From Nematostella vectensis (taxonomy: Eukaryota > Cnidaria > Anthozoa > Actiniaria > Edwardsiidae): DNA of 60,000 nt. Every line of letters begins with the position of its first letter. Position 1 is the first letter of the stretch. Positions 12,164 through 23,024 of this stretch are shown in pieces. Where the stretch lies: NCBI RefSeq assembly GCF_932526225.1, contig NC_064039.1, positions 15,928,639 through 15,988,638 on the forward strand, read 5' to 3'. A program made the position numbers and the translations under genes. Under the pieces are notes generated by a model. The model saw only the letters and a program-made list of their open reading frames with translations, was not told the origin of the DNA and ran no database searches.

Positions 12164-14960
12164 ACAAATAAGAAGTGAAACGGTCGATAAAGCGGCGAGA
12201 GAAGTGAAATGCTCGACACATCGGCGAGTGCTTGGAGCCTAGAGGGAAAAAAGGGCCAGACACTTGGACTACGTCTATTCTTATTGAATAATTCGCAGTC
12301 GTAGTGTTATCCATGCCAGCACACCTCCTCCGGACACGCGAAAGCGTCATGCGATCTGACTTGTTAAAGAAAAAAACTTAGTTCAATTTTCATTTGAGGA
12401 TGGGCCCTTCTTATTTTTACAGCATTTTTAAGGCTGGAAATATACTAAACGATGTTAATAAATTTCAAGGTATATTAGAATATAATGGTAGTGGTAATAA
12501 AAAGGAAATTTCACAAATGATCAGTAACAATAATCGATATTATGAAAACAATTTAATTCTATATTAGAACGCAACAAAAACACTAACAAAACATATTTTT
12601 TTGCTGCTATCTGAGTCTTGACAATTTTCTAGTATGTTCTTAGAAACTGGTGACAATCCAGCCTTAATGTTCTTATAAAAAAGGTTCTTATAAAAATGAA
12701 AGAGTGTATTTTTACTAGCTTCACTTCCCTGCCTTTTTTGTGTGGATAAATTGGCTACCCCGCTTTTTTCCATTAGACATTTGATACGTTTTTATCTAAA
12801 AATATATGCTAGATTAATTTGTGCATGAGTGCTGTTTATTTGAGCTTATTTGCTTATTTCAGGCAGTCAGATAAAACATCTCTGGTTCCGGTTTAATTAA
12901 TGACAAAAGAACTGGGTGGCCCTATTTACCGTACCGTAATAGAGTCCTGCCAATTCGATGTCATATGCATTAAAGTTTACAGAGTAGGCCTTCAAGCCTT
13001 CGTCAGCAAGGGAATATGCTGTAAAAAGGTAATAAAATCCATAAAGAAAAAAAAAGTTGGTAATTAAAAGATGGAAAACTTCCTCGGTTACTAAAAAAAC
13101 ACTCGTGTTTTTCATGCTTTAAGTGCGAAAGTTTAGCTGCTTTTTTATGTTTTCGTACATCTACGCCTATGATATATGATTTGTTTTTTAACCTTTGTTT
13201 GTGTGTTTCATACTTTTGGAACCAAACTCTATTATTGTGAGTAGTAACAACAAATACGCAGTAGCGTGTTTTCAAAATGTTAGCCTCTTTTTATGCGGTT
13301 AATGTGCCACAAAAAATTCGTTATTGATACTTACATTAAAGCCAATATGTTCACCAATTATTTCCTTAGTTTTCACGATAGGGTACTTTCATTCACAACT
13401 CCACCACATGGATCAAGTTTCTAGCAGACACAGCCTCGCTTTACCTCTGTTACTGGTTGAAAAAGTCTTGAATTAAAAGAAACTCGTGTGAATTTCTCGT
13501 GATGTTTTTGTACCGTTTACTTGCCCGTTTGCAAGATTACGCACTTATTTGCCATAGCTCTTGCACTCACACCCCAGGAGCGTCATTATCAGGTAAACAG
13601 ATTTGATGGAAATGTCACTAGGTTCCACCCTCTTAATGGATCTTTATGTTGCAATTCCATTGGAACTGTTAGGTTGCTCCCAGCGTCACGAGTTTACAGC
13701 AGTTAAAGGATTTTATTTTTGTCGCCACAACTTTTTAGCAGTCTCAAAGGCTGGCGCTAGGGGCACAGAGAAATGAAAAAATCATGTAAATGATGAGATT
13801 CGATTTAATGCTGTTGCTTTTTTTTACCGTCAGGGGTAAAGCAGAGAAGAAGAAAAAGGGCTCTTCCTTCCCAAAGGCTCGACACCGCGTATAGAAAAAG
13901 GTGTTTTTCCAGAAACACTACCCAACTGGGTGAATGAAAAGTGAGGCAGACTCAATGCCACAACGGCTCTTTCCCTTCTGCCGTCTTTTAATTGTTTTAC
14001 CTTTTAGTGCTTTTTGTTGTAACTGCCTCAGAACGTTTCAAAGTCTTTTCCGGGGAAAATAAGGGGGTGGAGCCAAAACGTGCTATTTTGCGTCAGCTAA
14101 AATTTCAAAACCTGTTCCATAATAAAAATCGCACATTGTGGTTTTGTTTCTGTCTAAGAATCCATCCTAATTCTTATTAGCTATCTACCCCGATTTTTTC
14201 GTTTTATTTTTATTTTACATTAATAAATTCAAAAAGCCCATTCGGGTGCGTGTCTTTTATAACTAATCTAGCGCTTTTACCGAACGACAATCTGTGTTGT
14301 AGCGCCTTCGATTGTCACCTTTACAAATATTTGATTAGCAAGTTCTAGACATTTTTATTAAAGCGGTCGTTTGTTCTTAGAAGCAATTACGAATGCAGAA
14401 ATTAAAAATAAGGTAGCTTTGTGGTTACCTATATCAATATATGGGAAACTAATAACTGTACAATTCGGAAATGGTTTGTTACAATTAAACTTGCGGTCCA
14501 TAAAAGAAAGAGATGCCTCATATAAATAAAGATATTCATTTTGTTAACTTTTCAATTTACTTAGGACAGACTGAGTTATTGATGCGCAAAAAAATATATA
14601 TAATTTATCATGCGTACAAACCAAAAGCAATTTAGAACAACATAAAGACTAGAAAAATATTTTAGGGAACAAAATTCATAATATTAACACAAAAAAAAGA
14701 TTTGAAAGAAATACTATACGATTGCTTGTAATAAAATTAGATAAGAGTGAATAACCACTAACCAATTAGATCAGATTTGCTCCGTATATTGCTACCAATA
14801 GGGTTACTCTATTTCACCTTATTTCTCCTAACTTATTTCACACATCGTTCTCCATCGAAGGGAAAATTGAATCGTTGGTTGTGTCCATTTTAGTATTTGC
14901 AATAAAAACCCCAATGTACGACCAACCTTTTCGAAATGATCGCCCGGATACTTCTTTGAT
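12164..14960. other. gene-poor stretch
   Basis: AT-rich DNA with no exon chain, RNA gene or repeat that I can support. Short overlapping open frames on both strands around 12,560-13,280 look like chance frames. Confidence 0.45.
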
Positions 14961-15130
14961 CCTCTTCCAAACGGTCGCGCGATTATTATGAAGCACAAGA
15001 CAATTATCGCACTTGAAGCAATTACGAATATCGGGGATTGATAAACCTCTTCCAAACGGTCGCGCGATTATTATGAAGCACAAGACAATTATCGCACTTG
15101 AAGCAATTACGAATATCGGGGATTGATAAA
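14961..15130. repeat. 85-bp perfect tandem duplication
   Basis: The 85-bp segment starting with CCTCTTCCAAACGGTCGCG at 14,961 is repeated without visible change from 15,046 to 15,130. Perfect identity implies a very recent duplication or an assembly join between haplotypes. Confidence 0.9.
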
Positions 15131-15150
15131 CACAGTGCCGATTGTCACAA

Positions 15151-15303
15151 CCGTGACTTAGGGGGGTTGGCTTTTGTCAACCACATGTGGTACCCTTCCC
15201 TTTTCTACGTCTACCGTGACTCAGGGGGGGTGGGCTATTGTCAACCACATGTGGTACCCTTCCCTTTTTTACGTCTACCGTAACTCAGGGGGGGGGGGGG
15301 GGG
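15151..15303. repeat. 63-64-bp tandem repeat ending in a poly-G tract
   Basis: Two full copies of a 63-bp unit (start CCGTGACT, then a G run, then CAACCACATGTGGTACCC) begin at 15,151 and 15,214. A third copy, beginning at 15,278, runs into a G tract of about 16. The G run lengthens from copy to copy (about 6, 7, 16), which suggests slippage. It directly follows the 85-bp duplication. Confidence 0.85.
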
Positions 15304-17340
15304 TGGGGATGGAGTAGAGCAAGAGAGTCTGCCAACAAATTTAATGCAAGCGCGGTACGGAACTTTGTAGTTAACACTGGATCGTTATTTGCATTTTAGC
15401 ATGTGGGTATTTTGTAGGCCCTTGTTAGCCTTAAAGTTATTTTCTTCCAGAGCATTATTACAATAATTGGGTTGATTTTTCTATTCGGTAACTAACACAA
15501 ACCTGTCTTCAACCACTCTCTCGACACCTGCCATCTGTCCACCTGTTTCTAAAAGTCATCGGTGTAGTTTGTTTTTCAAAGGTCTTACTTGTTTTGCAGC
15601 GCATTTTTATTAAAACTTTATAAAAATGCGATCATAATTTGGGGATAGAATGCTACTAAAAAAACTGATTGATGGCGTTAGGATCACAGTTTGAACAGTT
15701 TAAACATCTAAAATTGCAATTGACCACACAGTTTCCCTTAGGAGCTTTTTTATTTATGAACACATTTTGACTCCGCCTCCCCCCCCCCCCCCCCCCCCCC
15801 CATCCCCCCTCATCCGGGAAAATGCTTTCTATGACACCAATTCTATGTCCAGCGGGGAAGGGGGGAATATATTCAACAATTTTACTTTGTTCTAAGTACG
15901 ATAATAGTAATTTAAAAGTATTTTAAAATGTATACGAGGCAAAATATTGCTATCATTCTTTTTCATTTCAATATTCTACGTCCATAACTTGATGTTGTAT
16001 TCTATTGCTCCTCTTTTCTATTTTTTTAAGTTTCTCTTTTTTTTTATTTCAATATAGACAAATAAAAATCGCAAGATTCTAAAACCATAAATTTGTAATT
16101 CTTAAAGTTAAAGACATTATCTTACGGTGCCATATTTTTTTATTAGTTTCTATCACTACGAGGTGATTTCATGTGCATTAAGTTTTTTTCCATGACCATA
16201 AGCACTAGGCGATTTTATCCTTAAACCCGCGTCTATCCCGCAGTGCTGGCGGAAACAACAAAAAGCACTTTAGGATAAATGTTATGAGCTCAAATCCTCA
16301 AATTTCCCCCAGCAATATGTTTGATACATTGGTGCCCACTCGTTTATGTCAGTGCGCCTTGCCCGCTCCCACCCTTCGGGAAGTCCTGGATCCGACCTGC
16401 ACAAGAACGCAAACCAGGTGCGGACAAATCTGTTAGTGAGATTTTTTCCAGACAGCAGATTTTTGCATTTATTTGAAAATAAAAACATCTACACGGTATA
16501 GATTTTTTAGGTAATAGATGAAATCCATAGAAAATCCGCTTGATTTTTCTTGTCGTAAAATACCCGATGTAATGGGTTTGAAGTAAGTCAGACAAGTAAA
16601 ATTTGTGTTATTGTGTTCTGCTGTATTGGTGAAAATACCGGATAGTTATGAACGCTCAGTTGCTCAGCCATAGTTGAAAAGACGGTCCCTGTCTTTTTCA
16701 TTCACACGTATATCATCAAAAGGCTAGTTTACCTGATATATCCCTTGAATCGTTTGCTTCCTGTATAATTTTTTTTTTGTCTTGATTTATATCCTAAATA
16801 TTTTCTCCCGATCCTTACATTATCAAATAAAGGGTTTTGTGGATGATAATCACTGTGCACTATATTAATATCCTGGCCTTTTATTAAAAAGGTGTTCTTT
16901 ACACTTCTCCATTTTCGTGCAATTCCTTCCGTGAGGGGCAGGTTACCAACTGAACCGCTGCTTTTGTGTAGTTCAATTTCATCTTATTCATTCTTTTATA
17001 GTATGAAGAAGAGGGACATTTTAGAGTATATATCCACAGTACAGTTTTTAATTTCCTAAGCGTTCTAGATTGGTCGCCATGAAAGAGGTCTGAATACAAG
17101 TCCGAAACGCTAACATATTGGTTTTTCATATGAATCCTCCAAGGCAAGAACTTAGAAACATACAAAATTAGTCTTAATTCTAAACACTCAATAAAAGTAC
17201 ATAGATAATTGTTCGATGCTCCAGCGACCCATAATAAAATAGAATAACCCAAATATCAGGTCAGATCAGTAACATGGGGGAGGGGCATGGCGAAGTAGTT
17301 GCTTCTGTTAGAATAAAGAGATAACCAAATATACATATAG
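15304..17340. other. intergenic, with a poly-C tract
   Basis: No coding exon is supported. A C tract of about 22 lies at 15,779-15,800, roughly 480 bp from the G tract at 15,288. The pair could be the ends of an old inverted element, but the flanks do not align well. A stretch near 16,370-16,400 resembles the TCCTGGATCCG-type repeat end also seen near 24,010 and 27,430. The minus-strand frame at 16,899-17,252 is open but shows no recognisable domain. Confidence 0.4.
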
Positions 17341-17351
17341 CTGAAAGATCC

Positions 17352-17357
17352 TTTATT
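17352..17357 (-). promoter_or_regulatory. candidate polyadenylation signal of the F-box gene
   Basis: Reading the minus strand gives AATAAA about 210 nt downstream of the F-box/LRR stop codon at 17,566. This is a typical distance for a 3' UTR. It is a consensus match only. Confidence 0.4.
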
Positions 17358-17565
17358 GAATCATTGGTGTGGGAGCCACTATACAACCCGGGCAGAATTG
17401 TCATCATATTATCGATAGCTAGAAGTACGTTGACAGCACAACACTCCCACTTTCTACTTTTTGACTGTTATTACGATTCGTTTTGCGATTGTATTCATTT
17501 TGTACCCGGTCTTTCGTGATAAAGCTCCCAAACTAAGACAGCCGCCTCCACCCCCACACCACACC

Positions 17566-20500
17566 CTAATCTATTACTTCATCAACGTCGTCGTCATCAT
17601 CGACCTCGTCATCATGGCTGTCATCGTCGTTGCCTCCTGTATTCTTTTCATTGTTTTTTCCGTTGTTTTTGTTCCTTAACCCTTGGTAGTGTGTGGCGAG
17701 ATTAGGGCATCGCTCAACTCTTATGTTTTTCACTTTTGTCAGGTCCACGTCAAGGGCCGCCAGCCTGTGACACGAGTCTAGAGTCAAACTCCTGACAAAC
17801 GGCACGTTGAGTGTGAAGCGCTTGATTCCGCTACTGGAGATGTAATAATAACAGGTATATTATAATAGCAGCTTTATTAGCTTATCATCTAGCTATAATC
17901 TCTGGTATTCATTTTGGCTCAAGAGTACGCTACGGTACGAAGCGGAGTTCTCATCCGTATGAGTGGCTCCTTAATTATATCAATTGTGATTTTTTTTCTA
18001 AAATGACGATTGTGTAAAATGTTACCCCAACAAATAACCCCCATTCTTTTTTATCCCACCCTCTTCTTGTGTATTCTATCTCATAATTCTCCTCCACCTT
18101 CTCCTAATTTTTTTTTCTGTTTCCCCTCTCACCTGCTCTCCTACCCTCATCTATCTCACACTAATTCACATTTGATCTCCTCACTTCCTTTACACTCCCT
18201 ATCTGTATGACTCAAGGCGTACACAGTGTGCGCGCTACTCCCTCACAACTACCCCTCACCCCAAAAAAGTTGGTCATTTCATATTGAAGGATCTTCTCAA
18301 ATACTATCCTTTCTCAAAATGATACCCAGCAACCCCCTTCCTTCCCCCCCCCCTCTTAGCGAATCCTGGGTCCGCGCCTGTATTCGGACGCGACATGGCG
18401 CGCGGGTAATACCAAAGTGTCCCTTTCTTATCTTACGCTCTCTTGTAGTCTCCTGAGCAGCCGTCCTCAGCATCAATCCCCATTTTTACAATTTTTCCCT
18501 TTTTAAATTATTCTCTCTTTCTAAACCCATATTTACAATTTTTCTCTTTTTTCATTATTCTCCCCTTTCTATCCCCATCGTTACCCTTTTCTCTTTTTCT
18601 TTTTATTTCCCCCTCCACTTTTTCAATCATCTCCTCTCAGTAATGCACACCCCAACTTCTTAATAAGCAATCTAGCAAGCAATATCTATCAAATACGTAA
18701 CCTAACAATCTCTTACCGGATGATTCGCAGCTCCTCTATCACCTCACACTTTATCTTCACCTTGCATTTTCCCTTTTTCTCGGTTGCTAGGCAACATGAC
18801 TGCAGCATCAGGTTAGCGATTCGTGGAGAGTAGACATGGATCTGCTTGAGGGCGAGGTCACTAAGCATGATATTTCCTACTGACTCAGCAGCGCGCAAAT
18901 CAATCGCGAGGGAGTTCCCACTGAACAGCAATCCTGCACGGACCACCAGTAAATCCTTCAGTGATACGCACCTGATATTGATACGATATGAATGTATAAA
19001 TAACATGAAAAATCTAATAATGATATCGTGGTGTACACACGCACCCTTATTTAACACCTAACTAAACCGTTGCTTACCGGTTAACGGCCTTAACTTTATA
19101 TAATTGACTAAGTAAATTAGGCTCCCAATCCTTATGAGCAGACTACCCGTCAAGCGAATACAGTACGCACCTGATATTTATACGTTCTATATAAATCACA
19201 TCCAAAATCTTAACCTTTCTCAGGCTCCCAGAGCTTATAAATGCACTGCAGCCCTTGTGACGCCCTCGGGGTCTCTTCCTTGGCGACGAAGATCCGATCA
19301 TCTTTAAGACTTCAAGGCGAGGGCAATCGATATATACTCGCTTTAGCACGACATCTGCTTCCGAGATCGCGAGTTTGCGTAGATTAGGCGCGTCTCGTTC
19401 ATTCACTTCGATGGATTCTGACTCAGTGTCAGCCAGTTCCATGCGCTTTATTCCCTGGTTCTCCCTCAACATTTTCTGAAAGTCTTTCCATTTAAGGCAA
19501 GCGCAGTTTCGCACCTCCATGTCTGATAGCCTGCTACACTTTGTCTCAATGTTCTTCAGTGAGCAATTATTGCGCAACGTCAGAGTTAGTAAGATTCTGG
19601 CATCTATCTCAAGGCTTGTGATATTATAACACTCCGTGATCGCTATTCCCTCAAGACAATGCATTTCGCATTTCAAGATTTCGATCGTGCAATTCCTCAT
19701 GAAGGACAAGTGCAAAATCTTCAAACTCTCAGACCGCAATTCGAGCGTAGTATTATCCTCGTTTGTTGTAGAAATGCATCCAAGGGTGAGATGCTGGAGA
19801 CTTTTGAAGCCCTTAGTAAATAACACCGCATCATTCATGCTGACAGGCAGACAACGAATTTCAAGAGTTGTAAGAATATTTGCATGCTGTGTGTGAAGCA
19901 GTTCCCGTAAAGGGGGTACCCCCACGATCGGTACTCGACCCGCTCGTCGCATATCAGGTCGCACGTTAAGGTGGAGCTCATTCAGGTGAAGGTTACCGAG
20001 AATGGAGACGATGTTCAACCGGATAAGCTTGTCGCGTCGACAACTCAAGGAGAGGACTTCCAAGGATGGCAAGACTCGACTGATTGACTTCATATCCCAT
20101 GAGCGGACACCGGCTTGTAATGCTCTCACGCTGAATTCTGGGATATTATAAAACCCTTCCCTTTGATAATCATCGATCGTCACATGCTTGAGGAGATTTC
20201 TACTCAAAAGAGTGTTAGCAAAGTACCGTGTCCAACGCAGAATCGGGATGTCAAGCTTACGGAGGTTCGTCAAATTCACCAAAAGATTTCTGATTTCAAT
20301 GTTCTCAAAGAACTTTTGGTCGTCCGCGCGAATGCAATGAATATATTTCTTGTATCTTGTCAGGCAGACTCGGAGGTTGCCATGAAATCTGAGGTACCGC
20401 TTTCCAGAGAAATAATCTGGGGTATCGTCTAGATGAATGTGTTTCCAAAGCACTGAAGAACTGTCAATTATTATTTTCCATTTACGACACACGGTCCTTA

Positions 20501-20576
20501 GTAGTAATAATTTTCCATAAATTTGGTGAAAAAAAGAAAGGATGTGAGCAATCATCTCTTCTGGAAGACTCTCCAT
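17566..20576 (-). CDS. F-box / leucine-rich-repeat protein (3 exons)
   Basis: Coding exons are complement(19171..20576), (18717..18971) and (17566..17833), giving about 642 residues. Both introns are GT-AG and the phases agree (2,2). Residues 1-45 form an F-box (LPEEMIAHILSFF, then VCRKWKIII). The rest has irregular leucine-rich repeats of the FBXL type, spaced by motifs such as LEVLSLSCRR, LKILHLSFMR and VRSLTLDSCHRL, and continues unbroken from exon 2 into exon 3. The C-terminus is an acidic Asp/Glu tail. By family knowledge such proteins are substrate receptors of SCF (SKP1-cullin-F-box) ubiquitin ligases; the substrate cannot be told. The methionine opens the F-box directly and so is a good start. 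Intron 2 (17,834-18,716) is strongly pyrimidine-rich on the plus strand. Intron 1 is flanked by an unusual direct repeat. No close named ortholog recognised. Confidence 0.85.
17834..18716 (-). other. F-box gene intron 2, strand-asymmetric
   Basis: This 883-bp intron is almost all C and T on the plus strand from about 18,040 to 18,650, so the transcribed strand is purine-rich. The bias is not a simple repeat. It may be a mirror-like or triplex-prone tract, but no function is visible. Confidence 0.5.
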
Positions 20577-20885
20577 TCTTACTGGTTTTGTTGAGATAAT
20601 TTTTTGAAGGTGTCGTAAAGGTACATTGAATGCGCGCGCTTACCGTTGATTTCAAATTGCGTCGTGATTTTTTAAAATGTTTCGAATGTGATGCGCGTGC
20701 CCCGGGGAAGAGAGTTGCCCTGAAATGAAACGCGCGTGCCCTGGGTCCTCCGCGCACGCACTTCGAGTGCCGCGTTTCCATGGAAGTAACGGTAACCATA
20801 CAAACGGACGGATTCTTTGTTGGAATCTTGCCATTGTGGCGAAACAAAACGAATTGTTTTCAAATCATCTCTTTATTGAATCACA
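20577..20885. promoter_or_regulatory. shared divergent promoter region, F-box gene and SOX gene
   Basis: The start codons of the two divergent genes are 309 bp apart. The middle (about 20,690-20,790) is GC- and CpG-rich in an AT-rich neighbourhood. It holds two similar blocks centred on GCGCGTGCCC (at about 20,694 and 20,732). This fits a CpG-type bidirectional promoter, but no TATA box or specific factor site can be assigned with confidence. Confidence 0.5.
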
Positions 20886-22040
20886 ATGACCGATGCGATT
20901 GTTCAGTCATCGATTAAGAACGACAACTGTGCCCGTCCTTTAGGAGTCAAAAGACAACACCCGAGGGATAACGAGAAACCAGACAAACCAAAGCAAAAAG
21001 CGCAAGAGGTAAACGAAAAAATAATTAACAAGACAAAAGAACAAAATGATTGCTTGATTCAGGCGCAGCAATGGATGCCAATCTTCAAAGGATTTCCAGT
21101 CGATCCTATGGGGCAAACTTTTCTCCGGATGCCACATGTATGTCACACGGTTCAGGCAGAAATGCGACAAGAAAATAATGCAAAAGTTAAAAGGCCAATG
21201 AACGCATTTATGATATGGGCCCGACTTCACCGCTCTACTATCGCTAAACGATACCCACAGGCAAATAACGCGGAGATATCCATCAGACTTGGAGAAATCT
21301 GGAACGACTTATCAAGCGAACAGCAAAAGCCCTACTTCGACGAAGCAACTCGTCTTAAAGACAAGCACAAGGCCGAGCATCCTAATTGGGTTTACCAACC
21401 AAGGCCGGCAAAGCGCCGTGCTTTGCAACTAGGGACTCCCGGGGCAAACGGGTTTTTGGTAGGCACAATAAAGGATTCTCAAAATGCGAGTTCACATTCT
21501 TTTCATATGTCAGAAGCTCAGATGTTTTCAATGCAGGGTAAATCCACCCTCACGCAGTCCCTTCCACGGCAGTCCATTCCGTCTGCTACGTGTTCCAGAT
21601 CAGCTACAAGTAACTACATGAGCGGACATGGGCAATTTGATTCCACAATAGATCAGGAGCTGGTAAAACAAATCCTTTCCGAAAGCTCTGAAAGCAAAGA
21701 CTCAAGGAAATCAGTCGATCTAAGACGTAGCGAAACGGCGGATTGGATAAAAGGGGGCTACAGGACCGTGGAGTCTGGATCGTACTCGGGGAATCGAATG
21801 AGCGTTCACGAAGATCTGGTTCGGGAGGACGCTATGTTGACGAGTGTTGAAGGGACCGAGGACGACAAAGATCTGGAATACGATAACAGTGAACTGGACA
21901 AGTATCTTGCCGGCTTGGACGAGACCATCAAAAAGAGCCTGGAAAAACTTAACGAGGCACCTGATGACCTTGACCTTGAGGAAAGCCTGTCAAACCAGTT
22001 TAGCGAGTTAGATGATGACGAGGAAGAGGACGAGTTATAG
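20886..22040 (+). CDS. SOX transcription factor, SOX30/SoxH-like, intronless
   Basis: A single uninterrupted frame encodes 384 residues. An HMG box lies at residues 101-172, starting [16 protein letters not shown] and ending PNWVYQPRP. The core RPMNAFM is the SOX signature. ANNAEIS, the KPYFDEA segment and the terminal WVYQPRP are features I associate with SOX30 (group H) rather than SoxB/C/E/F, so group H is inferred. The first 100 residues are Lys/Gln-rich and unlike other SOX N-termini. The C-terminal 60 residues are very acidic (many Asp/Glu), as in an activation or interaction tail. SOX proteins bind ACAAT-type sites in the DNA minor groove and bend DNA; in vertebrates SOX30 is tied to male germ-cell development. 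The start is the first ATG after in-frame upstream sequence without coding character. A possible ATTAAA poly(A) signal is at 22,189. Confidence 0.92.
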   Translation: MTDAIVQSSIKNDNCARPLGVKRQHPRDNEKPDKPKQKAQEVNEKIINKTKEQNDCLIQAQQWMPIFKGFPVDPMGQTFLRMPHVCHTVQAEMRQENNAKVKRPMNAFMIWARLHRSTIAKRYPQANNAEISIRLGEIWNDLSSEQQKPYFDEATRLKDKHKAEHPNWVYQPRPAKRRALQLGTPGANGFLVGTIKDSQNASSHSFHMSEAQMFSMQGKSTLTQSLPRQSIPSATCSRSATSNYMSGHGQFDSTIDQELVKQILSESSESKDSRKSVDLRRSETADWIKGGYRTVESGSYSGNRMSVHEDLVREDAMLTSVEGTEDDKDLEYDNSELDKYLAGLDETIKKSLEKLNEAPDDLDLEESLSNQFSELDDDEEEDEL

Positions 22041-23024
22041 CTAGCCCCACCCTCCCCCTCACGGGCGGTTGTATTTGTAGACTATTTTGTTTTCAGATTA
22101 GGGAACTTTGTGAGGCATTTATTAGTTATGGTATCATCTGGAATTTGTACATACATAACTAAAAATAATAGCATTTGACTAGAAAATAATTAAAGACATT
22201 ATGTGGTATTTTTTTATTAAGACCCACTGTTTCTTCTTACATTTCGTTTTGCTTTTAACCAACCCTCTTCGCTTTAGACAATATAATTGGCTTGTGGCCT
22301 TATATATGGCTATATATGGCGTCAATTTATTTTCCCTTCCCCCTTCTCTCCAGCCCGATGAGACATACGCTTAAATATTGTAAATATTCTCCGAGCTTTT
22401 CTTCCATTATTGCGAGTAATATTCCGTCATCGCGACCTCTAATACTCAGGATCAGCACATTACCCCCGCTTGAATAATGCTTGGGTCAATTACAACTTTT
22501 TAGTGAATTCTTTGCTTGGAAAATTATCACATGCACATGCATTTTTCCTAAAGCGTGCATGGCCTCAGAAAATTATATTAAGATTGATAAGTCTTGTTTT
22601 AAAGGCAGTGGTAACAGAAAATGTGATAAAGAGAAATCTGATCTCCTCACCATTATAAAAATTGGCTGATTACAAAAGTTGGCTGCCGTTGTAATGTTAT
22701 CTTTCAGGGCATAGCCCTTTGTCGTTGTTATTATGTTTGTATCGATATTTGATACATTATACAATATACTAAAATACTTACATGCAACTAGACAATACAA
22801 GAGTACTTATAACAATCGTACACCTACTATAACGGTATTCTGGTTTCCCATCATCTTAGTCAAAGTTTATTTTATCTTAACTGGAAACCGATTCGATTCA
22901 CAAGCACAAAGAAGCTCATTTTGAATCTGTGCACAAAGCAATTTTTTAAAGAGTTTTAACTGGACGAGGCTTTCCTGATTTTTCTCATACTACTATATAA
23001 ATGCATTCTTCGCTCAACCAACGC
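22041..23024. other. convergent intergenic / 3' flank of SOX and discoidin genes
   Basis: AT-rich sequence between two convergent genes. No exon recognised. It presumably contains both 3' UTRs; TTTATT on the plus strand near 22,867 would read AATAAA for the minus-strand gene, about 160 nt past its proposed stop. Confidence 0.4.

Noticed and set aside
16899-17252. 117-codon open frame on the minus strand, downstream of the F-box gene
   Set aside because: It lies beyond the F-box stop and its candidate poly(A) signal, with no recognisable domain. A decayed exon cannot be excluded, but there is no support.
20765-20800. RFX X-box upstream of the SOX gene (GTTTCC...AGTAAC)
   Set aside because: The half-sites are spaced 5 nt apart, outside the usual 1-3 nt, so the match is not convincing.
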